Under the pieces are notes generated by a model. The model saw only the letters and a list, made by a program, of their open reading frames with translations. It did no database searches and was not told the DNA's origin. A stretch of DNA of 64,000 nucleotides from Sphingomonas lycopersici (lineage in GTDB: Bacteria > Pseudomonadota > Alphaproteobacteria > Sphingomonadales > Sphingomonadaceae), in assembly GCF_026130605.1 (NCBI RefSeq), contig NZ_JANFAU010000002.1, positions 124,001-188,000 on the forward strand, in the 5' to 3' direction. The translations under genes and the position numbers were made by a program. Below, piece after piece: positions 1-11,421 of the stretch; the first letter of the stretch is position 1, and each line of letters begins with the position of its first letter.

Positions 1-142
1 CTGGCCCGGGTGATCAGGCGCGAACCCAAAAGCCTGATTTGCAACGGGACCTTTCTTAACAGCGGCTGCATGTTATGTTCAGCATAGGTCACAGGTCGGC
101 CGATCATAATCCGGGCTCAGATTTCAAAGGAGGGTTTACGCC

Positions 143-445
143 ATGCGCAAGACTTTGATCATGTCGACGGTGATGGCTTCACTGATGGTTCCGGTTGCCA
201 CCATTCCGACGGAGGCTGGTGCGCAGACCTACAATCGCGGCCATCAGCGGCATCACCACTATCGCTGCAAGCGCAGCAGCGGCACCACCGGCCTGATCGC
301 CGGCGGCGCGGGCGGTGCGCTGCTCGGTAATGCGCTTGGCGGCGGCACGCTCGGCACGGTTGCCGGCGGCGTCGGCGGTGCCTTGCTCGGTCGTCACCTC
401 GACAAGAAGCATGACGCCGCGCAGAACCGTCGTAACGGCTGCTGA
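143..445 (+). CDS. Glycine-zipper (2TM-like) small exported protein
   Basis: Predicted 100-residue envelope protein of unknown exact role. A signal-peptide-like segment (about residues 1-28) is followed by a His/Arg-rich stretch (about 32-46) and then glycine-zipper repeats (GGAGGALLGNALGGG and GGVGGALLG, about residues 54-84), the pattern of glycine-zipper 2TM proteins that associate with the outer membrane. AAAGGAGG lies 9 nt before the ATG, which fixes the start. The gene stands alone: a strong stem-loop terminator begins about 25 nt after the stop and the next gene is on the other strand. Membrane association is inferred from the family; no enzymatic motif is visible. Confidence 0.8.
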   Translation: MRKTLIMSTVMASLMVPVATIPTEAGAQTYNRGHQRHHHYRCKRSSGTTGLIAGGAGGALLGNALGGGTLGTVAGGVGGALLGRHLDKKHDAAQNRRNGC

Positions 446-470
446 TCCGACAGCGTCCTACGGGGCTTCG

Positions 471-510
471 GGCCGGGCTGCGGAAATACCCGCGGCCCGG
501 CCTTTGTCTT
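471..510 (+). terminator. Rho-independent terminator of the glycine-zipper gene
   Basis: A 13-bp stem (GGCCGGGCTGCGG at 471-483 with CCGCGGCCCGGCC at 490-502, one G-U pair) closes a 6-nt loop and is followed by TTTGTCTT. It lies 26 nt after the glycine-zipper stop codon and before the end of the convergent ATPase gene. Confidence 0.75.
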
Positions 511-556
511 CTGCGCGATCGCAATAGCCCCTCGCGCCATTCGGCTCGTGACGAAC

Positions 557-1366
557 TTAAAGCGCGATCCCGGCGCGCCCGGCAAGATCGGTGATATATT
601 GCCAGGCGACCCGCCCCGAGCGGCTGCCGCGCCGCGTCGCCCATTGCACCGCCTCCGCGGCGTCGAACGGCAGGCCGTAGCGCTCGGTATAGCCGCGCAC
701 GATCGCCAGATAATGATCCTGATCGACAACGTGGAAGCCGAGGCTCAGCCCGAAGCGGTCGGCGAGCGCGAGCTGGTCGTCGACCGAATCGCGCGGGTTG
801 ATCGCATTTTCCTGCTCATGAATGTCGCGCGGAACGAGATGGCGGCGGTTCGACGTTACCACCAGCCGCGCATTGGCCGGCCGCGCCTCCGCGCCGCCTT
901 CGAGCAGCGACCGTAGCGTCCGCGCATCGCGCACCGCATCGATCCCGAGATCGTCGAGGAACAGCACGAACGCGCGCGGCACATGCGCGATCGTCGCAAA
1001 CAGCGCCGGCAGGGTATCGAGGCGGTCGGCCGCCACTTCGATCAACGCCAGCGCGCCGCCTTCGGCCTGGATCGCCGCGACGCTCGCCTTGACCAGCGCC
1101 GACTTGCCGGTGCCGCGCGCGCCCCATAGCAGCACGTCCTGCGCGGCATGCCCCGCGGCAAGGCGGGCGAGATTGTCGTGGAGCACTTCTTTCTGCGCAT
1201 CGACCCCCTGCAACAGCGCGATCGGCACCGGCGCGAAGGCACGAGTCGGGAGCAGCACGCGATCGCGCCACACATAAGCCGGATGCGCCAGCGGATCGGC
1301 GGAAACCGGCGGTGGCGGAGCGAGGCGCTCCAGCGCGGCGGCGATGCGGGCGAGGGTTGCTTCCAT
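557..1366 (-). CDS. DUF815-type P-loop ATPase
   Basis: A 269-residue ATP-binding protein. Walker A is GARGTGKS at residues 82-89, the Walker B region is VLFLDDLGID around 134-143, and a sensor-1-like LVVTSNRRH is near 168-176. This is the layout of the DUF815 AAA+-like ATPases common in alphaproteobacteria, whose cellular target is not established. The ATG start at 1366 precedes a charged amphipathic N-terminus. The gene is on the same strand as prsR, 79 nt downstream of it, so it could be transcribed from the same operon, but nothing in its sequence ties it to polysaccharide synthesis. Confidence 0.85.
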   Translation of the reverse strand: MEATLARIAAALERLAPPPPVSADPLAHPAYVWRDRVLLPTRAFAPVPIALLQGVDAQKEVLHDNLARLAAGHAAQDVLLWGARGTGKSALVKASVAAIQAEGGALALIEVAADRLDTLPALFATIAHVPRAFVLFLDDLGIDAVRDARTLRSLLEGGAEARPANARLVVTSNRRHLVPRDIHEQENAINPRDSVDDQLALADRFGLSLGFHVVDQDHYLAIVRGYTERYGLPFDAAEAVQWATRRGSRSGRVAWQYITDLAGRAGIAL

Positions 1367-1445
1367 GCCCCGCCGGCTACCGCAGCGCAGCGCGAAGGGT
1401 CAATGCGTGCTTCTCGTCGCCCCGGTTAAGGATGGGGCGGCGTGG

Positions 1446-2803
<1,358 letters not shown>

Positions 2804-2807
<4 letters not shown>

Positions 2808-4876
2808 GCTGCCTGCTCCATTGCCGCGGCCGAGCGCAGCGTGACGCGGAACCGCGTGCCCTCGCGCTCGCGGCTTTCCACCGTCACGCTGCCCCCCATC
2901 GTCTCGGCAAGCTGCCGCGCCTCGAACGCGCCGAGCCCGAACCCGCCCGGCTTGCCCGAGACGAACGGCTTGAACAGCCGGTCGCGCATGAACGCCGGGG
3001 ACATGCCGCGCCCGGTGTCGATCACCTCGACCGCCACCTGCTGCGTCGCGGCCAGATCGACGAGGTTGAGCGTCACCGGCGCATCCGCCGCGCTCGCCTC
3101 GATCGCATTCTGGACGAGGTGGCCGAGCAAGGTTTCCAGCGCGGTGGCGTCCGCCAGCGCATTTACCTCAGGCGCGCCGGTGACGAGGATGACGTGCTGC
3201 GCGCGCCGCGCGGCGGCGATCCGCTCGGCCAGCCGACGCAGCGACACCTCGCGCAGCGCCTCGCCGCGGCCGCCGTGGTGCTGGGAGAGGCGCGCGAGCA
3301 GATTGTTCATGCGCTGTGCCGAATCGCGCAACGTCTCGACCATGTCCGCACGGAAGGCGGGATTGTCGGCGTGGCGCTCGGCATTGCGTGCAAGCAGCGT
3401 CAATTGGCTCACCAGATTCTTGAGATCGTGCATGATAAAGGCGAAACGGCGGTTGAATTCGTCGAAGCGCCGCGCGTCGGCCAAGGCGTCATGCGCGCGT
3501 TCCTCGGCGAGATAGCTCGCCACCTGCCGCCCCGCGACGCCGAGCAGGTCGAAATCCTCCCAGTCGAGCGCGCGGTCGAGCGGGGGGCGGGCGAGGACGA
3601 TCGCGCCGGTCAGCTGGTCGAAATGGCAGAGCGGAACGATCGCCCAGACGTGGTCGCGCTCGACGAGCCACGACGGGGCGGCGGCGCGCTCCTCGGCGGG
3701 GGCGGTGCCGTCGCGCACCGCGTCGAGCGCGACGATCCGCTGGGTCGCGGCGAGATGGCGATGAAGCGCCGCGTCGCCGCCAGCGGGGTCGGCGTCGTCC
3801 TCGGGCCAGTTCCAGCCCGCGCCGCGCTCCAGCCCGCCGTCGCGCGCGAGCAGCAGCAGCCCCGCGGGGGAATCGGTGACGTCCGCTACCGCCTTCACCA
3901 CACGGATCCCCAACGGTGCAGCGCTGTCGCCCGGCGTGCCGAGCGTCTCGGTGAAGCGAAGCCATTCGGCGCGATAATCGTAGCGGTGGGTGAAAAGATG
4001 CTTGGCGACCAGGACCTTGGCCCAGGCGCGCAGCCACGGCGTCGATACGACCGTCAGCAGCGCCGCCGCGGTGCCGAAGACGAAGGCGGTCTGCGCCAGC
4101 CGGATATGGTTCCCGCCGAGCTGGCCGATCAGGCTGATCGCCAGCCCGATCACGACGACATAGACCCCCGCGACGAGCAACGAGATCGCCAGGAACGCGA
4201 CGTTGCGCGACAATTGCAACGTCCATTCGCCGTTGCGCTGCACCGCCAGCCCGAACAGCGGGGCGAAGGCGATCAGCGCGAGGCCGCGCGCCGCGATCAA
4301 CCCGTCGGAGATTCCGGTCGACGTCCACAGCGCGAGATTGATGACGGTATCGATGACGAACATCAGCGCCATCGCCAGCGCCGCGGCGCGAATCCCGCCG
4401 CGCCCGGCGGCGGACAGCCGCGCCTGCATACGATAGATCAGCAGCAGCGCTGTGACGCTTCCCAGCATGCGGAACGCGACCCGCGCATCGCCGATCGCCG
4501 CCTTGTCGCCCGGGGCAGCGGTGGCTTCGGCGATCGCCAGCCCCGTCGCGATCGCGAAGGTGAGCGCGCAGGCGATATAGACGGCGGTGAGCCAGCGGCC
4601 CCCCGCGTCGGCGGGTTCACGCCGCGCGAGGACGTAGATGAAGCCGAGCCAGGCGAGGTTGCGGGCGCCCTCCGCAAGCCGGGTGATCGGATCGCGCGCG
4701 TCGATCCCGGCGGCGGCCAGCGCCCATAAGGCGGTGGCGCCGAGCGCGACGATCAGCGTAATGCGGGGAAGCCCGCCGTCGCGCTGGCGGAGCTGCACCA
4801 GCGCCAGCACCCCGAACAGGAAGGCGGCGAGCGCGTGGCTCCACAGGGTCAGCGGCGGTTGCACCTCACCGCGCAC
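2804..4876 (-). CDS. prsK: PEP-CTERM system sensor histidine kinase PrsK
   Basis: 690-residue membrane histidine kinase. Residues 1 to about 285 hold roughly eight hydrophobic segments, followed by a GAF-like domain (about 310-460), a dimerisation/H-box region with probable phospho-His near residue 483 (IMHDLKNLVSQL), and a C-terminal ATPase with N-box HLVQNAIEA, DTGRGMS and GGFGLGAF. This is the PrsK architecture: it phosphorylates PrsR to control polysaccharide and PEP-CTERM protein genes. The GTG start lies inside the end of the upstream sugar-transferase gene and its stop overlaps prsR, so all three genes form one tight operon. The sensed signal is not deducible. Confidence 0.92.
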
Positions 4877-6254
4877 CGGCGGGAAACAGCACCACCCGCA
4901 AGGTCTGGAGCAGGATCAGCAGATCGAGGAACGGCGAGTAGTTCTTCGCGTAATAGAGATCATATTCGAGCTTGTGGCGCGCATCGTCGATCGACGCGCC
5001 ATAGGGATAGTTGATCTGCGCCCAGCCGGTGATGCCGGGCTTCACCATATGCCGCTCGGCGTAATAGGGCAGCTCGCGTTCGAGATCGGCGACGAATTGC
5101 GGGCGTTCGGGGCGCGGGCCGACGAAACTCATCTCGCCCTTCAGCACGCTCCAGCATTGCGGCAGCTCGTCGATCCGCACCTTGCGGATGAAGCGCCCGA
5201 CGCGCGTGACGCGCGGATCCTGCTCCGCCGCCCACACCGCCTCGCCCGGAATTTCGGCATCCTGCCGCATCGAGCGCAGCTTGGGGATGTCGAACGGCTC
5301 GTTGTACAGCCCGACGCGGCGCTGGCGGTAGAAGGCGGGGCCCTTGCTCTCCAGCTTGATCGCGATCGCGGTCACCACGATCAGCGGCAGCGCGACGAGC
5401 AGCATCAATGCGCTGACGATCACGTCGAACCCGCGCTTGACCATCGCGGTCAGCATCTGCCCGGAGGAAAAACCGTCGGAAAAGATCAACGCGGAGGGAT
5501 TGACCGTCTGCAGGTCGATGCGCCCCGTCTCGCGTTCGAGAAAGGCGGAGAATTCGTTGACCTGCACCCCGGTGGTCTTGATCCGCAGCAGATCCTTGAG
5601 CGGCAGCGCGTTGCGCCGCTCCTCGATCGCCAGCACCACTTCCGATGCGTTGAGCCGCACGACATGGTCGGCGAGGTTGTAGATCGCGTCGCGCGGGATC
5701 GCCTGCGGCACCACGATCTCCGGCTCGGCCATCGCGACATAGCCGACCACCACGAAGCTCGATCCGGGCACCTGTTCCAGCGTCGCCAGCCGGGCGGCGC
5801 GCGTCCCGGCGCCGAGCACGACGACGCGGCGTTTGAACCGCTCGCCGCCGAGGAAGCGCCCGAACAGGATGCGGACCATCACCAGCCCGACGGCGGCGAG
5901 CAGCATCGCGTAGAACAGGTTCGACCGCCAGAAGGTGAAGCGCGGCATGACGAAGAACAGCACCGCGAGAAACAAGGCGCCGAGCGATATCGCGACCATC
6001 AGTCGCATCGCGGCCTGGCGGATCGAGACGAGGACGTCCGCCTGATAGGCGCCGACCGCGATCATCGCGATCATCAGCGGCGCGGCGAACGACAGGAGCT
6101 GGGGCAGGCGGGTCCAGATCGGTTCCACCAGCATGTCGATCTGCCACGCGCGGAAATCCCATCCGCCCTCTGCCGCGGCGATCAGCAGCATGAAATCCAG
6201 CACACCGAGCAGCAGCACCGCGTTCGGTACGTAGTGCTTGAAAACCCTGATCAT
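4866..6254 (-). CDS. PEP-CTERM-associated undecaprenyl-phosphate sugar phosphotransferase (TIGR03013-like)
   Basis: About 462-residue membrane transferase that probably loads the first sugar phosphate onto undecaprenyl phosphate to start exopolysaccharide repeat units. Four to five N-terminal membrane segments are followed by a nucleotide-binding-like domain, another membrane segment and a C-terminal bacterial sugar transferase domain with [17 protein letters not shown] and SFVGPRPE. I chose the ATG at 6254 (MIRVFKHY) because GGGAAA sits just upstream and the first hydrophobic segment follows; the open frame extends further upstream without coding character. It heads the operon with prsK and prsR, the context typical of this XrtA-linked subfamily. 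Confidence 0.9.
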   Translation of the reverse strand: MIRVFKHYVPNAVLLLGVLDFMLLIAAAEGGWDFRAWQIDMLVEPIWTRLPQLLSFAAPLMIAMIAVGAYQADVLVSIRQAAMRLMVAISLGALFLAVLFFVMPRFTFWRSNLFYAMLLAAVGLVMVRILFGRFLGGERFKRRVVVLGAGTRAARLATLEQVPGSSFVVVGYVAMAEPEIVVPQAIPRDAIYNLADHVVRLNASEVVLAIEERRNALPLKDLLRIKTTGVQVNEFSAFLERETGRIDLQTVNPSALIFSDGFSSGQMLTAMVKRGFDVIVSALMLLVALPLIVVTAIAIKLESKGPAFYRQRRVGLYNEPFDIPKLRSMRQDAEIPGEAVWAAEQDPRVTRVGRFIRKVRIDELPQCWSVLKGEMSFVGPRPERPQFVADLERELPYYAERHMVKPGITGWAQINYPYGASIDDARHKLEYDLYYAKNYSPFLDLLILLQTLRVVLFPAGAR

Positions 6255-6411
6255 TTTCCCGGCATCCGATCCCCGGTGTAAGCTTCTCCGACAGGTGATC
6301 GCAGCAAATGGCAAAAAAAGGCTGAAGAGCCGTGCCCATAAAGAGACGGATCGAATGGTTGCGAGCCGCATTATCCGATAGCAATAGTGACCGAACCAGG
6401 CGGAGAAATGC

Positions 6412-7464
6412 ATGCCGATTTCCAGGACGATCGTTCCCGTAATCCTGTCAGGCGGAGCGGGGACGCGGCTGTGGCCGATGTCGCGCCCGGAAATGCCCAA
6501 ACAGATGCTCGCGCTCACCGCGCCCGAGACGATGCTGCAGCTCACCGCGGCGCGGGCGCGCGGCGCGGGCTATGGCGCGCCGATCGTCGTCGCCAACGCG
6601 CGTCATGCCGATATGATCGAGGAACAGCTCGATGCGATCGACATGGCGCCCGCCGCGCTGATCCTCGAACCGGCCGGGCGCAACACCGCGCCGGCGATCG
6701 CGCTTGCCGCGCTGGCGGTGGAGGATCGCGCCGCGCCGCTGCTGGTGATGCCGTCCGATCATGTGATCGCCGATGTCGCCGCCTTCCACCGCGCGATCGC
6801 CGCCGCGCTGCCGCTCGTCGACGAGGGGTGGCTAGTGACCTTCGGCATCACCCCGGACGCGCCCGAGACGGGCTATGGCTATATCCGCGCCGGCGCCGAG
6901 ATCGCCGAGGGGGTGCATCAGGTCGAGCGTTTCGTCGAGAAGCCCCCGCTCGACGCCGCCAAGGCGATGCTGGCGAGTGGCGATCATGTGTGGAACGGCG
7001 GAATCTTCCTGTTCCGCGCCGACGCCTATCTCGCGGCGTTGGGCGAGTTCGAGCCGGCGATGCTCGATGCGGTGACCCGCGCGATGGCGGGCGCGCAACG
7101 CGAAGGGTGTCGCCTGACCCCCGCCGCCGACGCTTTCGCGCAATCCCCCGATCGCTCGATCGATTATGCCGTGATGGAGCATGCCGCGCGTGTCGCGGTG
7201 GTGCCCGTCTCGATGGGGTGGAACGATGTCGGCAGCTGGGACGCGCTCCACGCGCTGTCCGATCGCGATCATGCCGGCAATGCGGTGCGCGGCGAGGTGA
7301 TCGCGCTTGATTCGACCAATTGCCTGGTGCGCAGTGACGGCGCGCGCGTGGCGATGATCGGGGTCAGCGACCTGATCGTCGTCGCGAGCGGCGACGACAT
7401 CCTGATCCTGCCGCGCGGGCGCAGTCAGGATGTCCGCCAGTTGCTGGAGGCAATGAAGAGCTAG
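6412..7464 (+). CDS. Mannose-1-phosphate guanylyltransferase (short form)
   Basis: 350-residue nucleotidyltransferase making GDP-mannose from mannose-1-phosphate and GTP. The N-terminal signature GGAGTRLWPMSR (residues 14-25) plus PKQ, LVMPSDHVI and FVEKP are all present. It lacks the C-terminal phosphomannose-isomerase cupin of bifunctional ManC/XanB enzymes (about 470 residues), so it is the monofunctional type. The ATG at 6412 has GGCGGAG upstream. It is divergent from the sugar-transferase/prsK/prsR operon across a 157-nt spacer, which suggests GDP-mannose or a derivative feeds that polysaccharide. Confidence 0.9.
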   Translation: MPISRTIVPVILSGGAGTRLWPMSRPEMPKQMLALTAPETMLQLTAARARGAGYGAPIVVANARHADMIEEQLDAIDMAPAALILEPAGRNTAPAIALAALAVEDRAAPLLVMPSDHVIADVAAFHRAIAAALPLVDEGWLVTFGITPDAPETGYGYIRAGAEIAEGVHQVERFVEKPPLDAAKAMLASGDHVWNGGIFLFRADAYLAALGEFEPAMLDAVTRAMAGAQREGCRLTPAADAFAQSPDRSIDYAVMEHAARVAVVPVSMGWNDVGSWDALHALSDRDHAGNAVRGEVIALDSTNCLVRSDGARVAMIGVSDLIVVASGDDILILPRGRSQDVRQLLEAMKS

Positions 7465-7526
7465 CGGCAACGCTAGAAGAAAATATTCACAGGGTGTTCA
7501 ATCCGCGATCGTTATGCCACGCGGTG

Positions 7527-7823
7527 ATGAGGATGTGGATCACCGCGTTTCTGCTGCTGCTCGCCGCATCGCCGGCGCTCGCCGCGCCCGATCCGGGGCG
7601 CGAGGCGAGCGCCGCGTGGCAGGCGACGCGTCAGGGCCGCATCCTCCCGCTCAAGGAGATCGAGCGCCGTATCGTCCCGACGATGAAGGGCGCGCAATAT
7701 ATCGGCTTCGATCTCGAGCTGCCGAGCGGCGTCTATACGCTAAAATTCCTGCGCGACGGCACGGTGATCTGGGTCGATGTCGACGGCCGCACCGGCCAGG
7801 TGATCGGGCGCACCGGGCGTTGA
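7527..7823 (+). CDS. PepSY-like small periplasmic protein
   Basis: Roughly 98-residue exported protein. A clean signal peptide (MRMWITAFLLLLAASPALA) precedes a mature domain with the PepSY-like pattern EIERRIVPTM...YIGFDLE...YTLKFLRDGTVIWVDVDGRTGQVIG. The start at 7527 is chosen because the signal peptide begins there; an in-frame upstream start at 7494 would add a non-signal leader. It lies 67 nt before a response regulator/kinase pair on the same strand, so it may be co-transcribed and act as a periplasmic modulator of that kinase. That role is inference. Confidence 0.8.
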   Translation: MRMWITAFLLLLAASPALAAPDPGREASAAWQATRQGRILPLKEIERRIVPTMKGAQYIGFDLELPSGVYTLKFLRDGTVIWVDVDGRTGQVIGRTGR

Positions 7824-7890
7824 CAAGCCGTGGATTTCATCGCGCACGCTTCGGTGATAACCGGGCAGATACAACCCAAAGGGAGAAACC

Positions 7891-8556
7891 ATGCGCGTCC
7901 TGATCGTCGAAGACGAGCCGAATCTCGGCCAGCAGCTCAAGAGCACGCTGGAAGGCGCGGGCTATGCCATCGATCTCGCCACCGACGGCGAGGAGGGACA
8001 TTTCCTGGGCTCGACAGAAAGTTATGACGCGATCGTGCTCGATCTCGGCCTGCCGGAGATCGACGGGCTGACCGTGCTCGATCGCTGGCGCAAGGAGGGC
8101 AAGACCACCCCGGTGCTGGTGCTCACCGCGCGGGATAGCTGGTCGGACAAGGTCGCCGGGCTCGATGCGGGCGCCGACGATTATGTCGCCAAGCCGTTCC
8201 AGACCGAGGAATTGATCGCCCGGCTGCGTGCGCTGATCCGCCGCGCGTCGGGCAACGCCTCGTCGGAGCTGACCGCGGGCGATGTCCGGCTCGATACGCG
8301 CTCGGGCAAGGTAACCCGCGCCGGCGAGCCGGTGAAGCTCACCGCGCAGGAATATAAATTGCTCAGCTATCTGCTCCATCACAAGGGCAAGGTGGTTAGC
8401 CGTACCGAGCTGATCGAGCATATCTACGACCAGGATTTCGATCGCGATTCGAACACGATCGAGGTGTTCGTCACGCGCATCCGCAAGAAATTGGGGCAGG
8501 ATGTGATCACCACGATCCGCGGCCTCGGCTACAGCCTCGAGGAGCCGACGGCTTAA
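7891..8556 (+). CDS. OmpR/PhoP-family response regulator
   Basis: 221-residue two-component regulator. The receiver domain has acidic E7/D8, phosphoacceptor D51 (VLDLGLP) and the K of AKPF. It is followed by a winged-helix DNA-binding domain with LTAQEYKLLSYLL and the C-terminal TIRGLGYSLE. An AAAGGGAG motif precedes the ATG. The partner kinase starts 15 nt downstream. Members close to this architecture include PhoP/QseB-type regulators, but the regulon cannot be told from the sequence. Confidence 0.92.
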   Translation: MRVLIVEDEPNLGQQLKSTLEGAGYAIDLATDGEEGHFLGSTESYDAIVLDLGLPEIDGLTVLDRWRKEGKTTPVLVLTARDSWSDKVAGLDAGADDYVAKPFQTEELIARLRALIRRASGNASSELTAGDVRLDTRSGKVTRAGEPVKLTAQEYKLLSYLLHHKGKVVSRTELIEHIYDQDFDRDSNTIEVFVTRIRKKLGQDVITTIRGLGYSLEEPTA

Positions 8557-8570
8557 GCCGCGCGGGGCCG

Positions 8571-9947
8571 ATGACCGCCGACGTACAGGAAAGATTTCGC
8601 GCGGTTCGCCGCAACGGATCGCTGACGCGGCGGATGATCCTCATCGCGGCGGCGTGGATCCTGCTGCTGCTCGCCGGCGGCGGGCTGGCGCTCGATCGCG
8701 TGCTCGCCAGCGCGGTGACGCGCAATTTCGACGACCAGCTCGAATATGTCCTGCAGTCGCTGCTCGTCTCGGCCGAGATCGGCCCGGACGGCGAGGTGAT
8801 CTTCAACCGCGAGCCCGCCGACCAGCGCTTCTTGGAGCCCTATTCGGGGCTTTACTGGCAGGTCTCCGCGCCGGGGCGGGAGCCGTTTCCGTCGCGGTCG
8901 TTATGGGACCGCCAACTCGCGTACGGCGCCAATCACGACGATCGCAGTGTTCACACCTATGATAGCAGCCAGTTCCGCGACGAGAAACTGCGCGTGGTCG
9001 AGCGCGACGTCACGCTGCCGCGCTCCAAGACGCGCTGGCGCTTTCAGGTCGCGCAGAGCCGCAGCGGGCTCGATGCGCAGATCGACGTGCTGCGCCGGAC
9101 ATTGGTGCGCAGCTTCCTGCTGCTCGGGCTCGGGCTGATCGTGCTGGCGGCGTTGCAGACCTTTTACGGCCTGCTTCCGCTGCGCAAATTGCGACTGGAG
9201 ATCGCCAAGATGCGCGGCGGGCGGATCAACCGTATCTCGGGAGACATGCCGGTCGAGGTCGCGCCGCTGGTCGAGGAACTGAACGCGCTCGTCGCGCATA
9301 ATGAGGTGCAGGCGGAGGAGGCGCGGCGCCACGCCGGCAATCTCGCGCACGCGCTCAAGACCCCGCTGACCGTGATCATGAACGCGGCGACCGCCAATGC
9401 CGACGATTTGTCCGAAACCGTGGTGCGCGAGGCGCGGACGATGCGGCGGCAGGTCGATCACCATCTCGCACGGGCGCGTGCCGTCGGCCGGCGCGGATCG
9501 GCGCACAGCCGCGCCGAGGTGTGGCCGTCGATCGAATCGGTCGAGCGCGCGGTGCAGCGGCTTTATCCGCATGTCCGCATCGACATGGACGGGCGCAAGG
9601 ATCTCGTCGCGCATATCGAACGCCAGGATCTCGACGAGATCATGGGCAATCTGATGGAAAATGCCGCGAAATACGGCGGCGGCAGCCTGTTCGTGACGGT
9701 CGCGGCGCAGGCCGGATTCGTCGAGATACTGGTCGAGGACGACGGCACCGGCATCCCCGAGGAGGAGCGCGTGCGGATCTTCGATCGCGGCGCGCGGCTC
9801 GATACCGGCAAGCCGGGGACGGGGTTGGGCCTCGCGATCGTGCGCGACGTTGCCGAAATTTACGAAGGCACCGTAACGCTTGAAGAAAGCGAGGATCTCG
9901 GGGGGTTGTTGGTCCGTCTGCGGCTGCCCATGGCGCAGGCCGAATAG
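8571..9947 (+). CDS. Sensor histidine kinase (partner of upstream regulator)
   Basis: 458-residue inner-membrane kinase. One transmembrane segment at about residues 21-45 and another at 180-202 flank a periplasmic sensor of about 135 residues. A HAMP-like linker leads to the H-box LAHALKTPLT with probable phospho-His260. The C-terminal ATPase has GNLMENAAKYGGG, DDGTGIPEEE and GTGLGLAIV. The PepSY-like protein upstream and the PhoP-like regulator suggest envelope sensing, which is inference. The gene follows the regulator after 14 nt and is surely in the same transcript. Confidence 0.92.
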   Translation: MTADVQERFRAVRRNGSLTRRMILIAAAWILLLLAGGGLALDRVLASAVTRNFDDQLEYVLQSLLVSAEIGPDGEVIFNREPADQRFLEPYSGLYWQVSAPGREPFPSRSLWDRQLAYGANHDDRSVHTYDSSQFRDEKLRVVERDVTLPRSKTRWRFQVAQSRSGLDAQIDVLRRTLVRSFLLLGLGLIVLAALQTFYGLLPLRKLRLEIAKMRGGRINRISGDMPVEVAPLVEELNALVAHNEVQAEEARRHAGNLAHALKTPLTVIMNAATANADDLSETVVREARTMRRQVDHHLARARAVGRRGSAHSRAEVWPSIESVERAVQRLYPHVRIDMDGRKDLVAHIERQDLDEIMGNLMENAAKYGGGSLFVTVAAQAGFVEILVEDDGTGIPEEERVRIFDRGARLDTGKPGTGLGLAIVRDVAEIYEGTVTLEESEDLGGLLVRLRLPMAQAE

Positions 9948-9991
9948 CATTCATTGAGTATTCGGTAACCAACACAGGTTACGACCGGCGC

Positions 9992-11404
9992 ATGGACCGC
10001 GTGCGCCGCAATCGCCTGCTCTTGGTGGGCTTCCTCTATTTCATCCTCGTCGCGACCTCGACCCGGCTGGTCACCGACGAGCAGGCGCTGGCGTCGATCT
10101 GGCCGGCCAATGCGGTGTTGCTGGCGATGCTGCTGCAGCGCGGAAAGCCGCGCTGGGGCGATGTGCTGATCGCCGGCATCTGCGGCAACGTGCTCGCCAA
10201 CTTCCTGATCCACGGCACCCTCGTCACGCCCTTCTTCTACAGTTTGATCGACGTGGGCGAGGCGATGCTGGTCGCCGTCGCGCTGCGCCGGACGATGGAC
10301 ATGGAGGAAATGCTCGGCGCGCCGGAGAATGTCGGCCGGTTCGTCTTATGGGCCGGGGGCATCGCGCCGGCGGTGAGCGGGCTGGGCGGCGCGGGGATCG
10401 CCTGGGCGTTCCTTCACGAAGATTTCCTCGCCTCGCTCCATACCTGGTATCTCAGCGACGCATTGGGGCTGCTGATCTTCACGCCGTTCTTCACCTCGTT
10501 GCTGGCGGGCGAATATCGCCAGTCGTTCCTCGAAAAGAGCCGGCGCGAGCGGATCGAGGCGCTGGCGATCCACCTGCTGGTGCTGGGCACCGCGATCGGG
10601 GTGTTCATGTGGGCACCCCCGGCGATGCTGTTCCTGCTGTTCGCGCCGCTGATGCTGGTGACGTTCAAGCTTGGCCGACTGGGGACGCAGGTGGCGATCA
10701 TGATCGTCACGATCACCGGGGTGATCGGCACGCTGGTCTATCCGTCGTCGGCGCTTCACGGGCAATCGACCGCGCAGCATCTGCACCTGTTGCAATTCTT
10801 CCTTGCGCTGATGCTGCTCACCTGCCTGCCGGTGGCGGCGAGCCTGTCGGCGCGCAACCGGCTGACGCGGCGGCTGGCGGACAGCGAACGCCAGCTTCGC
10901 GCGCGCGAGGGCGATCTGATCCGCATGGTCGCGACCGATCCGCTGACCGGGCTGCTCAACCGCGCCGCGTTCAACGAGCAGGTCGAGGAAATCCACCCGG
11001 AAACGCGCGTCGCGATCGCGATGCTCGATGTCGACCGCTTCAAGCAGGTCAACGATCAGTTCGGGCACGATGCCGGGGATCGCGCCTTGATCCATTTTGC
11101 GCGGCTGATCGGCGGCGGGGTGCGGCAGGGCGATATCGTCGCGCGCGCCGGCGGGGACGAGTTCATCATCCTGTTCCCCGATACCGGCGAGAGCGACGCC
11201 GAGACGGTGTGCCAGCGGCTTGCCGCCACGCTTGCGCGGCAGCCGCTGGCGCTCGACGAGCAGGTCCTGCTCGAATTGCGGATGAGCTGCGGCGTCGCGG
11301 AACGGCGTGACGGCGAAACGATCGAAGCGGCGATCAGGCGCGCCGATCAGGCGCTCTATGCCGCCAAGGGCGCCGGCCGCGCCCGCGTGACCCGCGCCGC
11401 CTGA
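9992..11404 (+). CDS. MASE1-type membrane diguanylate cyclase
   Basis: 470-residue protein with eight or so N-terminal membrane helices (to about residue 295), a MASE1-like sensor region, then a GGDEF domain. The catalytic motif GGDEF is intact at residues 387-391, and an inhibitory I-site RxxD (RQGD, 378-381) lies exactly five residues before it, so it should make cyclic di-GMP with product inhibition. No EAL domain follows. It is 44 nt downstream of the histidine kinase and could be an operon partner, linking that sensor to the motile/sessile switch; the link is inference. Confidence 0.9.
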   Translation: MDRVRRNRLLLVGFLYFILVATSTRLVTDEQALASIWPANAVLLAMLLQRGKPRWGDVLIAGICGNVLANFLIHGTLVTPFFYSLIDVGEAMLVAVALRRTMDMEEMLGAPENVGRFVLWAGGIAPAVSGLGGAGIAWAFLHEDFLASLHTWYLSDALGLLIFTPFFTSLLAGEYRQSFLEKSRRERIEALAIHLLVLGTAIGVFMWAPPAMLFLLFAPLMLVTFKLGRLGTQVAIMIVTITGVIGTLVYPSSALHGQSTAQHLHLLQFFLALMLLTCLPVAASLSARNRLTRRLADSERQLRAREGDLIRMVATDPLTGLLNRAAFNEQVEEIHPETRVAIAMLDVDRFKQVNDQFGHDAGDRALIHFARLIGGGVRQGDIVARAGGDEFIILFPDTGESDAETVCQRLAATLARQPLALDEQVLLELRMSCGVAERRDGETIEAAIRRADQALYAAKGAGRARVTRAA

Positions 11405-11421
11405 CGCCCGATCACGTCAAC

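Noticed and set aside
6309..6323. Possible sigma-54 site (TGGCA...GGCT) before the GDP-mannose gene
   Set aside because: The GG-to-GC distance is one base short of the strict sigma-54 spacing and the elements are weak.
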